64,000 nt of DNA from Belliella alkalica (GTDB lineage Bacteria > Bacteroidota > Bacteroidia > Cytophagales > Cyclobacteriaceae). A program made the position numbers and the translations under genes. The notes beneath the pieces are model-generated. The model saw only the letters and a program-made list of their open reading frames with translations, had not been told where the DNA came from and made no database searches. The stretch spans positions 248,001 to 312,000 of the forward strand of contig NZ_JAKZGO010000001.1 of the NCBI RefSeq assembly GCF_022549785.1, given 5' to 3'. Positions 55,053 through 64,000 of the stretch are shown here, piece after piece (position 1 is the stretch's first letter; each line of letters starts with the position of its first letter).

Positions 55053-58000
55053 ATGAAAAAATCGTTAAAGATTATATTTTTATTGATAGCCTATTTTTCG
55101 GTCATTATGTTTCAGTCTAAATTGCATGCTCAAGAAACCACAGGAAGGCTACAAGGCTTCATAAAAGATAAAGAGGGTATCATCTTGGAAGGAGCTCAGG
55201 TACTATTAATCGATACTTCCAACGGCAAAAAACATCAAGCAATATCAAGGAAAGATGGATTCTACAGTTTTCTCCAACTTCCTCCGGCTTCACAATATGA
55301 AATTCAAGTTAGCTACTTAGGTTTCAAAATATTTACAGAAAAACCCATATCGATCAGTCTTGGAAGCACTACCCTACTTTCTATAGAATTAGAGGAAGAT
55401 GATACTGGCCTTGAAGAGGTGTTGGTATATACTAACAGAGGCGATATTTTTGAAAACCCTAAAAAAGGCAATGAAACATCGATCACTTCCCAAACCCTTT
55501 CAAATATTCCAACACTAAACCGAAGTATTCAAGATGCCACAAGGCTGATGCCTGAATCAAACCTCAATTCCTTCGGAGGAGCAAATTATAGGTTCAATAA
55601 TTTATCCATAGATGGCTTGGCCACCAATGATGTATTTGGGTTTCAAGAGCCATCAAGTGGTGCTGCAGGCTCCAGCGCCTCAGGTACACCTGGCGGACTT
55701 GCCGGAACTCAGCCCATTGGTTTTGGTGCAATTGAGGAACTTTCTGTAAAAATTGCACCCTTTGATGTGACCTATGGAAACTTTTCAGGTGCAAGCATCA
55801 ATGTAGTCACCAAAAGTGGATCAAATCAGATACAGGGAAATCTCTATGGGTTTGGTAGGAATCAATGGCTTTTGGGAAATTATGCCGGTGGTGAAAAACA
55901 GCAAAAAGATAAATTTTATGATGGCCAAATAGGCTTTAGCCTTGGTGGTCCTATTCTCAAAAACAAGATTTTCTATTTTCTAAATATAGAACATGCCTAC
56001 AATCGCCAACCACTACTCAACACACCGGGCACAGAGAATTCAAATTTTCCCAGGGCTTTGTTGGAACAGATATCTGATACGTTGATGGTACGATATGGCT
56101 ATGACCCAGGCAAAGTTCAAGATGTTTTTATAGAAAAAGCAAGTACCAAGTACTTTCTGAGGTTTGACTTCAATTTGTCAGAGAAGCATCAACTTACTAT
56201 AAGAAACAATACCGTAAAGGGTTTTTCCGATAACTTAGAATGGTCGCAGAATTTTTTTAACTACTCAAATCAGGGATTTCGACACAATACTTTTGTCAAT
56301 AGCACACAAGCAGAGCTTAGAAGTAATCTAAGCCCAAACATTTCAAACAAACTGACAATGGGTCATACGATCGTTAGAGATCAAAGGACTTTTGATGGTG
56401 ATGTTTTTCCACATTTGGAAATCACCTACAACACTGCCAATACCATATTCGCAGGAACTTACCGAGAGGCTGCCATCTATGGACTCAATGTCAATACGAG
56501 TCAGCTTACAGATAACTTGAGTATATATAAAGGAAAAAATATTTTTACAATTGGAGGATCAGCTGAGGTCAGTGAGATTCAGTATAACTTCTTGACTGCA
56601 TACAACGGTCGATGGCAATATCCATCTGTGGAGAGTTTTTTCCTTGACAGACCATCAAGAGTAAGAGGCGTTTTCAATACTCAAAACAATGATTTTGAAT
56701 ACAATAGGTATACCCCCTCAGCTGAGTATGCAATCTGGCTCCTTGGATTCTATGCACAAGACGAATTTCGAGTGAATGAAAAACTGAATTTGCAGGCAGG
56801 GGTACGAGTGGATATGCAAATCCATCCTGGTGAGTTTCCACTAAGTGAAGCTTTAAAAAATAACTCCGAATTTTCAGGATTTGAGAACTCTATCAATACC
56901 AAGCCTCAGATAAATCCAAGGGTAAGTTTCGATTACAGAATCGGAGAAAATACGCTACTAAGAGGAGGATCTGGTTTTTTTACCAGTAGGATCCCATTTC
57001 TATGGTATGCCTATGTTTACTACAATTCAGGAACAGTTTACAATAATATTGATGTAAGGCCATCAGAGCCTTTAGCCATTGAAAGAGACCTATCACAGCT
57101 TTCCACTTTGCAACCTGGACTCACTGAAATCAATCTGATAGACAACAATTTTTCCCTCCCTAGAGATTGGAAAAGCAATATAGCACTTGACTTTAGGCTT
57201 CCCGGGAACTTTGAATTGAACTTGGAAGCTACCTATGCAAAGGTACTTACAGGCTTGATGTTTCAATCAATCAACAGGATGGATTCCTTGGGCAATTTTA
57301 GCGGGGCTGATAACAGATCTTACTATCTAGCCACTGGGCAGTCCATCAAAATCAATGAAAATTTCACAAACGTTTTCCTTTTGACGAATACCAATGAAGG
57401 TTACCGCTATAACCTCACTGCAGGCATCAATAAAAAAATGGATAATTATCAAGGATACATAGGCTACTCTTATGGGGTAAGTAAGGATATACACTCTACA
57501 GTCCGCAGCTCTCATGCAGCCAACTTTGAATGGAATCAAGCCTTAAACAGTAATAATCCTGCCCTTGCCTTTTCTAATTTTGATTTGAGACATAAGGTAA
57601 TAACTACCCATTTTATCAACCGGCAAATATCCAAAAGTCAACAAATATCTTTGGGGTTGATATATAACGGAAGAGCTGGGAGTCCATATTCTTTTGTCTA
57701 TGAAGGAGATGTGAGCCGTGATGGATCAGCTAAGAATGACCTTATTTTTATCCCTCAAAATAGAAGCGACATAAAACTAACAGATATCAGAGGAAGCAAT
57801 AATGAAATACTGATCAACCAAGAAACACAATGGCAACAATTGAATGACTATATAGAAAGCAATCCATATCTAAGAAAAAACCGAGGACAATATGCCCAGC
57901 GCAATGCAGCACGAACACCTTGGAACCACCAAATAGATGTGAGGGCAAGTTCAAAAAACATTTTTTTTAATAATAAAAGTCAGTTGGAAGTGACACTGGA

Positions 58001-58214
58001 CATTTTCAACTTCGGAAATCTCATCTCAAGAGACTGGGGAAAGCAGCATTTTGTGCCCAATGTACAAAACTCAGGTTTTGGATTGATAGACTTTGTAAGA
58101 ATCGAGGAAAATCAACCAGTATTTCAATTCAAAAACCCACAAGGAACTCCATGGCTAATAGACCCGATCAACTCAAGATGGCAGATGCAGCTGGGACTAA
58201 ACTACTCCTTTTGA
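55053..58214 (+). CDS. Oar-like TonB-dependent outer-membrane receptor
   Basis: This 1053-residue protein has a signal peptide (about 1-27, KLHAQ|ET). A carboxypeptidase-regulatory-like domain (GRLQGFIKDKEGIILEGAQV to about 120) is followed by a plug domain (IDGLATNDVFGFQEPSSGAA, about residues 185-204) and a large beta-barrel ending GLNYSF. No SusD partner follows, so it belongs to the single-component Oar/OmpA-related class and not to the SusC class. Ligand unknown. It is convergent with the GlcNAc operon and separated from it by a hairpin. Confidence 0.9.
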   Translation: MKKSLKIIFLLIAYFSVIMFQSKLHAQETTGRLQGFIKDKEGIILEGAQVLLIDTSNGKKHQAISRKDGFYSFLQLPPASQYEIQVSYLGFKIFTEKPISISLGSTTLLSIELEEDDTGLEEVLVYTNRGDIFENPKKGNETSITSQTLSNIPTLNRSIQDATRLMPESNLNSFGGANYRFNNLSIDGLATNDVFGFQEPSSGAAGSSASGTPGGLAGTQPIGFGAIEELSVKIAPFDVTYGNFSGASINVVTKSGSNQIQGNLYGFGRNQWLLGNYAGGEKQQKDKFYDGQIGFSLGGPILKNKIFYFLNIEHAYNRQPLLNTPGTENSNFPRALLEQISDTLMVRYGYDPGKVQDVFIEKASTKYFLRFDFNLSEKHQLTIRNNTVKGFSDNLEWSQNFFNYSNQGFRHNTFVNSTQAELRSNLSPNISNKLTMGHTIVRDQRTFDGDVFPHLEITYNTANTIFAGTYREAAIYGLNVNTSQLTDNLSIYKGKNIFTIGGSAEVSEIQYNFLTAYNGRWQYPSVESFFLDRPSRVRGVFNTQNNDFEYNRYTPSAEYAIWLLGFYAQDEFRVNEKLNLQAGVRVDMQIHPGEFPLSEALKNNSEFSGFENSINTKPQINPRVSFDYRIGENTLLRGGSGFFTSRIPFLWYAYVYYNSGTVYNNIDVRPSEPLAIERDLSQLSTLQPGLTEINLIDNNFSLPRDWKSNIALDFRLPGNFELNLEATYAKVLTGLMFQSINRMDSLGNFSGADNRSYYLATGQSIKINENFTNVFLLTNTNEGYRYNLTAGINKKMDNYQGYIGYSYGVSKDIHSTVRSSHAANFEWNQALNSNNPALAFSNFDLRHKVITTHFINRQISKSQQISLGLIYNGRAGSPYSFVYEGDVSRDGSAKNDLIFIPQNRSDIKLTDIRGSNNEILINQETQWQQLNDYIESNPYLRKNRGQYAQRNAARTPWNHQIDVRASSKNIFFNNKSQLEVTLDIFNFGNLISRDWGKQHFVPNVQNSGFGLIDFVRIEENQPVFQFKNPQGTPWLIDPINSRWQMQLGLNYSF

Positions 58215-58419
58215 GAATGGAATTTTGGGGTTTAACCTACTAGCTTTAGTCATTATTTAATCGAAAAATAACCAATTCGAAATCGATTTTGTGAAAAATG
58301 TGTAGTCTTAATTTTCAAAACAAGTCCCATTAAAGAAAACTTATACTAAAATTTACCCTTTCAGATACCAACCTAAAGACTTTACAGAGAATGATTGTCA
58401 TGCTAAAGATGACTCAATT

Positions 58420-58448
58420 AAAAACCTGTATATCAGGTGACATACAGG
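58420..58448 (-). terminator. Intrinsic terminator of the GlcNAc operon
   Basis: On the minus strand the arms CCTGTAT and ATACAGG (58442-58448 and 58425-58431) form a 7-bp stem, followed by GGTTTTTAATT. It begins about 22 bases after the stop of the GH20 gene. On the plus strand the tail is poor, so the minus-strand role is preferred. Confidence 0.6.
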
Positions 58449-58470
58449 CTTATGTGTTTAAAATATAAAT

Positions 58471-60072
58471 TCAATAATCAGCGCTTGCGATATTTAAGAA
58501 ATCAAGCCTTTTCTGGTAGATAAGTAAATTTTCTTTGAATCTCTCGAAATTTTTATTCTCAAATTCTGTCCATCCCACTTCTGCATACGCGATTAATCTT
58601 GGAAAGACTTGTTTCTCCATCGATTGAATATTTGGAGTGTATTCAGTCCACATTTGGGTACCACTTCCTAAGATATTCTTGTGGTATTTTTGTTCTAAAC
58701 CTTCTGGAATGGGGTTGAATGCGTAGGATTTGGAAAGTGGCAACCTTTCATAAGTATAATCAAGGTAAGTATCCCAATGGTTTGAGTTTACCACTTGATA
58801 ACCTTCCTTTACTGCTTTTTGGATCAATGATAAGTCTCCTTTCCAGAAATGGACAATGGATGTTGACCCTAGCTTTTGTCCAATGTCCTGTGGTGATTCT
58901 TCCCGCTCTTCATGGATATCATCTCCCATGATTTCATTCCATCCCATCATGCGTTTTCCTTTGCCTTCAAGATAATTTGAAATTTGGTTGGTAAAAAAAA
59001 TCTGTAAATCAACTGGAGACTTGAGCCCTTCATTTAACATAAACTCTTTGACTGAATCAGACTTTAGCCATGGCTCATAATTCACTTCATCACCTCCAAT
59101 ATGAATAGCTTCGCCTGGAAATAGGTCAATCACTTCATCCAAAACATCTTGAAGAAATGCAATCACTTTAGGGTCAGCTATGTTGAATGAATCAGGCATT
59201 TTCCCGAATGTCTCAGGAACTTCTTTGGTGGTACCTAGCGAGCCAAGCCAAGGATAAGCAGCAATTGCAGCCATTGCATGTCCCGGCATTTCAATTTCGG
59301 GAACAATGGTGATATGTCTGTCCTTTGCATACGCAATTATTTCCTTGATTTCTTCCTGCCTATAAAACCCTTCATGGGGCTCTCCAAAGCGTTTGTCGCT
59401 CCCTCTTTCTACTTGTGTATCTTTGCGCTTGGATCCTATTGCCGTGAGGTTGGGATACTTTTTAATTTCTATCCGCCAGCCTTGATCATCTGTGAGATGC
59501 CAATGAAAAACATTCATCTTCAACATAGCCATTTGGTCCAAAAGCTTTTTGACTTGCTCTTTCCCCATAAAATGCCTTGATTCATCCAACATAAATGCAC
59601 GCCACCCAAACCTTGGTTTATCTGTGATTTCTAACATTTTAATAGCCACTTTTTGATGACCTGACTTAAACCCAAAATCCACTGGAAACAGTTGTTTAAA
59701 GGACTGAATACCATAAAAAATACCTACAGATGCTCCAGCTGCAATACTGACTCCTTGATCGTCCACTTTAAGCTTATAGCCTTCTTCACCCAAGGACTCC
59801 AACAATACTTTATCAATTGAAAGAATTATTCCTTTTCCATCAAAAATTATAGAATTCTTTTTCCCAAATCCTTTTTCCAAAAAATCTGCCAATCCCTCGG
59901 CTTCTGTCTGCAATTCTTTTGATGATACTATATTCAAACCAGGCTCAATGATCAATTCTCCACCACCAAAAACCATTTGAAGAGGTTGCGGAATGATTTG
60001 AGCCTTTGCGTTGAATATGCAAGCCCAACCTATCAAGGAAGATGTTAATAAATACAAGAGGTTCTTTTTCAT
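58471..60072 (-). CDS. Beta-N-acetylhexosaminidase, GH20
   Basis: This 533-residue secreted enzyme has a signal peptide MKKNLLYLLTSSLIGW to NAKA|Q. A GH20b N-terminal domain (about 28-135) is followed by a (beta/alpha)8 catalytic domain (about 145-500). The catalytic Asp-Glu pair is D328-E329 in HIGGDEVNYEPW. Other subsite residues include HWHLTDDQGW near 190 and the MWTEY motif near 472. It releases GlcNAc or GalNAc from chains. It is the last gene of the operon, 54 bases after nagA. Confidence 0.92.
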   Translation of the reverse strand: MKKNLLYLLTSSLIGWACIFNAKAQIIPQPLQMVFGGGELIIEPGLNIVSSKELQTEAEGLADFLEKGFGKKNSIIFDGKGIILSIDKVLLESLGEEGYKLKVDDQGVSIAAGASVGIFYGIQSFKQLFPVDFGFKSGHQKVAIKMLEITDKPRFGWRAFMLDESRHFMGKEQVKKLLDQMAMLKMNVFHWHLTDDQGWRIEIKKYPNLTAIGSKRKDTQVERGSDKRFGEPHEGFYRQEEIKEIIAYAKDRHITIVPEIEMPGHAMAAIAAYPWLGSLGTTKEVPETFGKMPDSFNIADPKVIAFLQDVLDEVIDLFPGEAIHIGGDEVNYEPWLKSDSVKEFMLNEGLKSPVDLQIFFTNQISNYLEGKGKRMMGWNEIMGDDIHEEREESPQDIGQKLGSTSIVHFWKGDLSLIQKAVKEGYQVVNSNHWDTYLDYTYERLPLSKSYAFNPIPEGLEQKYHKNILGSGTQMWTEYTPNIQSMEKQVFPRLIAYAEVGWTEFENKNFERFKENLLIYQKRLDFLNIASADY

Positions 60073-60126
60073 ATTCTTATTGTAAATTTCTTCTATTGTG
60101 AGTTTTTGAAAATACTTTGGGCAACT

Positions 60127-61275
60127 TCAAAGGTTTGAACACACTACTTTGCCGGATTTTATTGTTTGGATGATTTTTATTTTCCCTTCGTCCAATTCAT
60201 AAATGATCAAATCCGCCCTACTCCCAATCTCCAAACCGTAATCTGTCCTGATTTCCATAGCTTCCATTGGTTTTATAGATGCCATTTCAATTGCATTATC
60301 ATGGGATAAAATTTGATTGCTTGTCAGATGATCGATACAATCCAATAAAGATTTGGCAGATCCCGCCAAAAACCCTGGAGAATCTCTCATAGATAACCGC
60401 CCGTTTTCATCTAAGGCTACCGCCCCACCAATATGGCTTTGGTAAATCCCAGGCTTCATTCCAGCAAATTTTGTAGCATCACTCACTAAGATGCTTTTTT
60501 TTGGTTTTACTTTCAAAAACACTTTCAAAAGCGCTTTTGGTAAATGAAAACCATCTGCAATCATTGTAGTCCATAGATTATCTGAAGCCAATTGTTCCCA
60601 TAGGTAGTTAGAATGCCGTGGAAGAAACGCATGGGCAGCATTCCCCAAATGCGTTGATAGAGTTGCTCCTGCATTTACGGCTTCACTGATTTGAGATGGA
60701 CTGCATGAGGTGTGACCTATTGCGACTTTCACTCCTGATTCAACACATTTTTTTATGAAAAAAACTGACTCAGGCCATTCGGGTGACAGGGTGATCATTT
60801 TGATTTTACCTTTGGCTATTGTTTGCCACCTACAGAAAAGATCCCAATCTGGTGCTTTGATATACGCAATTGGATGGGCACCCCGTGGTCCATCTTCCAT
60901 GGACAAAAATGGCCCTTCCAAATGAATCCCCTCTATTGTATCATCGATTGATTTATCTTCACAAGCTTTGATGATCTTTTGAATCGCAAGGCCTATTTTC
61001 TCTTCACTATTTGTTATTAGAGTCGGAAAATAAGTAGTCACTCCAATGGACCAAAGTTCCCTCGTGATCTCCTTTACATCTTCTACCTGAAGTGTTTCTT
61101 CGTTAAAGTCTTTACCCTTAAAACCATTTACTTGAAGATCTACTAATCCTGGTGCTATCCAGAGTAGATCTGTATTTGATTCGTTTTCAGAAATATCCAA
61201 AATCCTATTCTTTTCAATAGAAAAGCTAACAGGTTTCTGCGTCTTGAAGTGGATGCCTTTTATGGATTGTGTCAT
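60127..61275 (-). CDS. nagA: N-acetylglucosamine-6-phosphate deacetylase
   Basis: This 382-residue amidohydrolase-superfamily enzyme has IHLEGPFLS near residue 122 (metal-binding Glu), VAIGHTSCSPSQ, LSTHLGNAAHAF with the next metal ligand, and LVSDATKFAGM with the catalytic Asp. It deacetylates GlcNAc-6-phosphate to GlcN-6-phosphate and acetate in the cytoplasm. A GlcNAc kinase is not visible in the window, so phosphorylation must come from elsewhere. It starts three bases after the symporter gene ends. Confidence 0.9.
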   Translation of the reverse strand: MTQSIKGIHFKTQKPVSFSIEKNRILDISENESNTDLLWIAPGLVDLQVNGFKGKDFNEETLQVEDVKEITRELWSIGVTTYFPTLITNSEEKIGLAIQKIIKACEDKSIDDTIEGIHLEGPFLSMEDGPRGAHPIAYIKAPDWDLFCRWQTIAKGKIKMITLSPEWPESVFFIKKCVESGVKVAIGHTSCSPSQISEAVNAGATLSTHLGNAAHAFLPRHSNYLWEQLASDNLWTTMIADGFHLPKALLKVFLKVKPKKSILVSDATKFAGMKPGIYQSHIGGAVALDENGRLSMRDSPGFLAGSAKSLLDCIDHLTSNQILSHDNAIEMASIKPMEAMEIRTDYGLEIGSRADLIIYELDEGKIKIIQTIKSGKVVCSNL

Positions 61276-61278
61276 GGT

Positions 61279-62760
61279 TTATTGCTTTTCTTCATTATTT
61301 CCCAAACTGGCATGTAGATCGTTTATTTCCTGAGAAACAGGTTTATTGTTAAAATATCCAAGGATAACAAAGAGTAGAAATGAAATTAAAGTCGGTGAAC
61401 CAATCTCAGCTGACAAAGAGTCAACAGGGAAAATTTTAAGCATAACAAATGTAAATAATCCTCCAACTATCGAAATCATAGCTATTTTTCCATCACTTTT
61501 TTTGAAAGCTGGCAATAATCCCAATATCATCGGAATTGCTATCGGACCCAGAAGTGCCGCAAACCAAGATATGATCAAACCAAACACACCTCCGAAATAT
61601 CCTGAATTCAAAGCTGTAATAATAGTCAATACCGTAAAACAAAATGTTGTAATTCGGGCAACTTTCAAAAGTTTGGTTTTGGAAAAGGATTTGAATGAAG
61701 GGAAAATTACAGGTAGTATATCTCTACTGATGACAGCCGATACTGTATTGGAGTCAGATGCAGTCATTGATAAAGTATTTGCGAATAAGGATGCCAAAAC
61801 CAAGCCTACTAAACCAGAAGGCAAAAACTCTAAAACCATAGTACCATAAGAAAGAGTAGGGTCAGCAATATTTTGGAAAAATATCGGAGCTGCAAACATT
61901 GGATAAAGCAAAACCAGAGGCCAAACAAAATAAAGTGAGGATGATAAAATGGCTGCTTTTTTGGCTACTTTTCCAGAAGAGGTGGAAATAAACCTAGTAG
62001 CTAGATTCCAAGTGCCTCCGCTATAACTGAAAAAATTAATCATCAACATTACTAGTGCAAACAAGATGGTATAAGGATCATTGAAGAAGTCAGAATTACC
62101 CTCAGGAAGTCTTTCCCACATAGAAAAAACCCCCGCAATACCGTCTTCAAGCTTTAGCAAAATCATCACAAACATAGTCAGGCCGGCAAGCAACTGCACT
62201 ATAAACTGGCCAAAATCATTCCATACATCAGCCCAAAGTCCTCCAATCGTGATATAAACCAAGGATACTATCCCGACCAAAAGAATCCCTACTGTAATTG
62301 ACGTACCACTGAATACATTCAAAAGCACTGCAATAGCGGCAAGTTTGCCGCCTGTATCAAAAATCTTGATAATTGTACCAGTCCATGCTATCAGTTGCTG
62401 GGTGGGTAAATTGTACCTTATCAGCAAATATTCTGTTGGAGATTGTATGCCTGCATATATCCTCAACCTTGACCACCTTGGTGCTATATAAAAAGCGGCT
62501 ATCAAAGTAGAAAGCCCTACGGTAAAAGCCCACCAAACATACAGTGTAAATCCATGTGTATAGGCAATCCCTGCATAGGCAACAAATACTGCCCCACTAT
62601 ACCCAGAAACGTGGTGAGATATTCCAGAAAGCCACCATGGCAACTTGCCTCCAGCAGTATAAAAATCCGCTGAATCTTTTACCCTGAAATAAGCCCAAAG
62701 ACCTATAGACAAGAGCATCAGGAAATATATAGACAGAACAATCCAGTCGAGTAATTCCAT
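61279..62760 (-). CDS. Sodium/solute symporter (SSS family), probable GlcNAc or sugar transporter
   Basis: The 493-residue membrane protein has 13-14 hydrophobic segments and the SSS-family pattern (FYTAGGKLPWWLSGISHHVS near residue 33, and the GGLWADVWNDFGQFIVQLL stretch near 172). Between a hexosaminidase and nagA in the same operon, it is probably the inner-membrane transporter for GlcNAc or a chitooligosaccharide (inference). Stop and start codons are close on both sides, so it is co-transcribed. Confidence 0.88.
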   Translation of the reverse strand: MELLDWIVLSIYFLMLLSIGLWAYFRVKDSADFYTAGGKLPWWLSGISHHVSGYSGAVFVAYAGIAYTHGFTLYVWWAFTVGLSTLIAAFYIAPRWSRLRIYAGIQSPTEYLLIRYNLPTQQLIAWTGTIIKIFDTGGKLAAIAVLLNVFSGTSITVGILLVGIVSLVYITIGGLWADVWNDFGQFIVQLLAGLTMFVMILLKLEDGIAGVFSMWERLPEGNSDFFNDPYTILFALVMLMINFFSYSGGTWNLATRFISTSSGKVAKKAAILSSSLYFVWPLVLLYPMFAAPIFFQNIADPTLSYGTMVLEFLPSGLVGLVLASLFANTLSMTASDSNTVSAVISRDILPVIFPSFKSFSKTKLLKVARITTFCFTVLTIITALNSGYFGGVFGLIISWFAALLGPIAIPMILGLLPAFKKSDGKIAMISIVGGLFTFVMLKIFPVDSLSAEIGSPTLISFLLFVILGYFNNKPVSQEINDLHASLGNNEEKQ

Positions 62761-62762
62761 TT

Positions 62763-64000
62763 CTATTTCAGCTTGGATAAACGGTTATGGAGCACAAGCA
62801 TTTGTTGCTTCCTAAGCATATTTTGATCCTCAAGCTCAGATTCATACAAAAACCCTTTGTTCAGATCAATAAACCTTTCACTCAATTTTTTTGCATCTTC
62901 TAAAACTTCCTCTAGTTGACTAATTAGTTGCGGTGTCATTTCTTGGGAAAATGATTCTGAATTATATATTTCTTCAATTTGCTTGTAATCCAAATAGTGC
63001 ATTCTCAAATCAGCCATCAATTTAAAGTGTTCAAATTCCTGAATATTACTCTTTGGGGCAACCTTGAGCAAACCATCTCTGACTTTCGAAAATTTTGCTT
63101 TCATACCTTCTACATTTTCACTTCTTTCCGGCTTGCCATTTACTATCAGTTCTGGTGGAAAAGATAAAAAAGACCATAATTTCAATGCCTCATTCTCTTG
63201 AATATCGAAGCGTTCAGAAGCATAACTAAGGACGAATTCTTTGGCATCAATAGGTTCATCTTTATCCAAAGACGCTGCATAGCTAGCGATCAAAATCCTA
63301 AATCCAGACATAGGATAGGTATTTCTTATCTGTGTCATATCCACTACATCATATCCTACATCCCAAGTAAACCCGTAAAGCCCGGTGGTTGACCAAGACG
63401 TCATGACCATTCCTTTGTAGTTATTATCTCTACCATGAGGGATAAACTCCCTTTGATTTTTGAAATGTGTTGGCCAGTCTGTCACATACCAATTGTCAGG
63501 ATGGCTTCTGATGGAAGGCGCGCCCCAAAAGGAATAGCCCAATTTCTGAAGATTAGGAATATCACCAAAATGGTTAATTTTCCACCCATAATTCCAATCT
63601 ATAAAAATCGTCTCACTAGGCAATTCGGAAGCCGCTTCGGGATATTTTAAAATTATATCAGCCCACATCAAGGGAGTTTTGCCCATATCAATGACAATTT
63701 CGGTGATCATTTTCATATGATCTACAAAAAGCTTTGACTTCCCTACCTCTTTTACCTTCTGACTGCATAGCTCACAATGTCCCAACAGGTAAGTCTCATC
63801 TCCTCCGATATGGATGTAATCAGAATTATGCGATTCTACCAAATCTCTAAACAGATCAGTAAAAAGTTCCCGACTCTCTTCGGTTTTTAGAGGACAGATT
63901 TGCGAGATGTCTTTTCTATCTTCTTTCAAATGACTATACCTGGGATTTCTCAAGATGTATTCTACATGACCAAGACTCTGCTGTAAGGGTATAACCTTGA
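62763..64000 (-). CDS. GH20 hexosaminidase-D-like enzyme, 5' part outside the window
   Basis: The open frame reads through the right edge (the last in-window residues are KVIPLQQSLGHVEYILRNPR), so the start is not in the window; a TTG at 63953 is only an internal codon. The visible part has the GH20 Asp-Glu pair in YIHIGGDETYLLG and the Cys-rich HCELC that follows, plus TSWSTTGLYGF. This matches the hexosaminidase-D type and not the secreted GH20 at 58471. It is the first visible gene of the minus-strand GlcNAc operon. Confidence 0.88.
   Translation of the reverse strand, partial: KVIPLQQSLGHVEYILRNPRYSHLKEDRKDISQICPLKTEESRELFTDLFRDLVESHNSDYIHIGGDETYLLGHCELCSQKVKEVGKSKLFVDHMKMITEIVIDMGKTPLMWADIILKYPEAASELPSETIFIDWNYGWKINHFGDIPNLQKLGYSFWGAPSIRSHPDNWYVTDWPTHFKNQREFIPHGRDNNYKGMVMTSWSTTGLYGFTWDVGYDVVDMTQIRNTYPMSGFRILIASYAASLDKDEPIDAKEFVLSYASERFDIQENEALKLWSFLSFPPELIVNGKPERSENVEGMKAKFSKVRDGLLKVAPKSNIQEFEHFKLMADLRMHYLDYKQIEEIYNSESFSQEMTPQLISQLEEVLEDAKKLSERFIDLNKGFLYESELEDQNMLRKQQMLVLHNRLSKLK

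Noticed and set aside
1-64000. CRISPR arrays, tRNA or rRNA genes, insertion sequences, integrases
   Set aside because: No regularly spaced repeats, no tRNA cloverleaf or rRNA sequence and no transposase or integrase motifs were noticed in either strand.

Overview
ORGANISM. The window looks like the chromosome of an AT-rich Bacteroidota, most likely order Cytophagales and close to Cyclobacteriaceae (inference). The reasons are a SusC/SusD pair, other TonB-dependent receptors with an N-terminal carboxypeptidase-regulatory-like domain, weak or absent Shine-Dalgarno sequences, and Bacteroidota-style Wza/Wzc polysaccharide export genes. I see no rRNA, tRNA, CRISPR array, intact insertion sequence or integrase. 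REGION 1 (about 0.1-32.4 kb, all minus strand) is a capsule or exopolysaccharide locus, transcribed from right to left. It starts with a Wza-like lipoprotein and a Wzc-like tyrosine kinase. After an 856-bp regulatory gap come a UDP-HexNAc dehydrogenase and a 4-epimerase (HexNAc uronic acid supply), an ABC flippase, and a tightly overlapping pseudaminic-acid operon (pseB-pseC-pseF-tandem GNAT-pseI). These are followed by glycosyltransferases, an EpsG/Wzy-like polymerase, a GT2, and an AsnB-type amidotransferase flanked by two paralogous deacetylase-like genes. Three GT4 enzymes, a decayed initiating sugar-phosphate transferase, and a small fatty-acyl cassette (ACP, KAS III, SDR, LbH acyltransferase, AcpS) come next. 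Together these could make a glycan containing pseudaminic acid, amidated HexNAc uronic acid and an N-acyl sugar. The 13-kb part from acpS to the GT2 is bounded by a near-perfect 112-bp inverted repeat, which suggests an exchangeable or invertible module. REGION 2 (33.6-44.1 kb) holds two sensor proteins that end in a histidine-kinase-like H-box without an ATPase domain. Between them are a TetR regulator with an 18-bp palindrome in its upstream region, and a divergent nutrient operon (SusC, SusD, phosphodiesterase, small membrane protein). REGION 3 (44.3-53.5 kb, plus strand) is a type I restriction-modification operon, hsdM-hsdS-X-hsdR. Gene X, inserted between hsdS and hsdR, encodes an 1180-residue protein with an apparent DUF4297/Mrr-like nuclease domain fused to a long helical region and no visible NTPase motif. 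It is the best candidate here for an undescribed defence component. REGION 4 (53.6-64 kb) has a secreted protein of unknown function, a large TonB-dependent receptor, and a GlcNAc/chitooligosaccharide operon (GH20, sodium symporter, NagA, second GH20). The first gene of that operon runs off the right edge.
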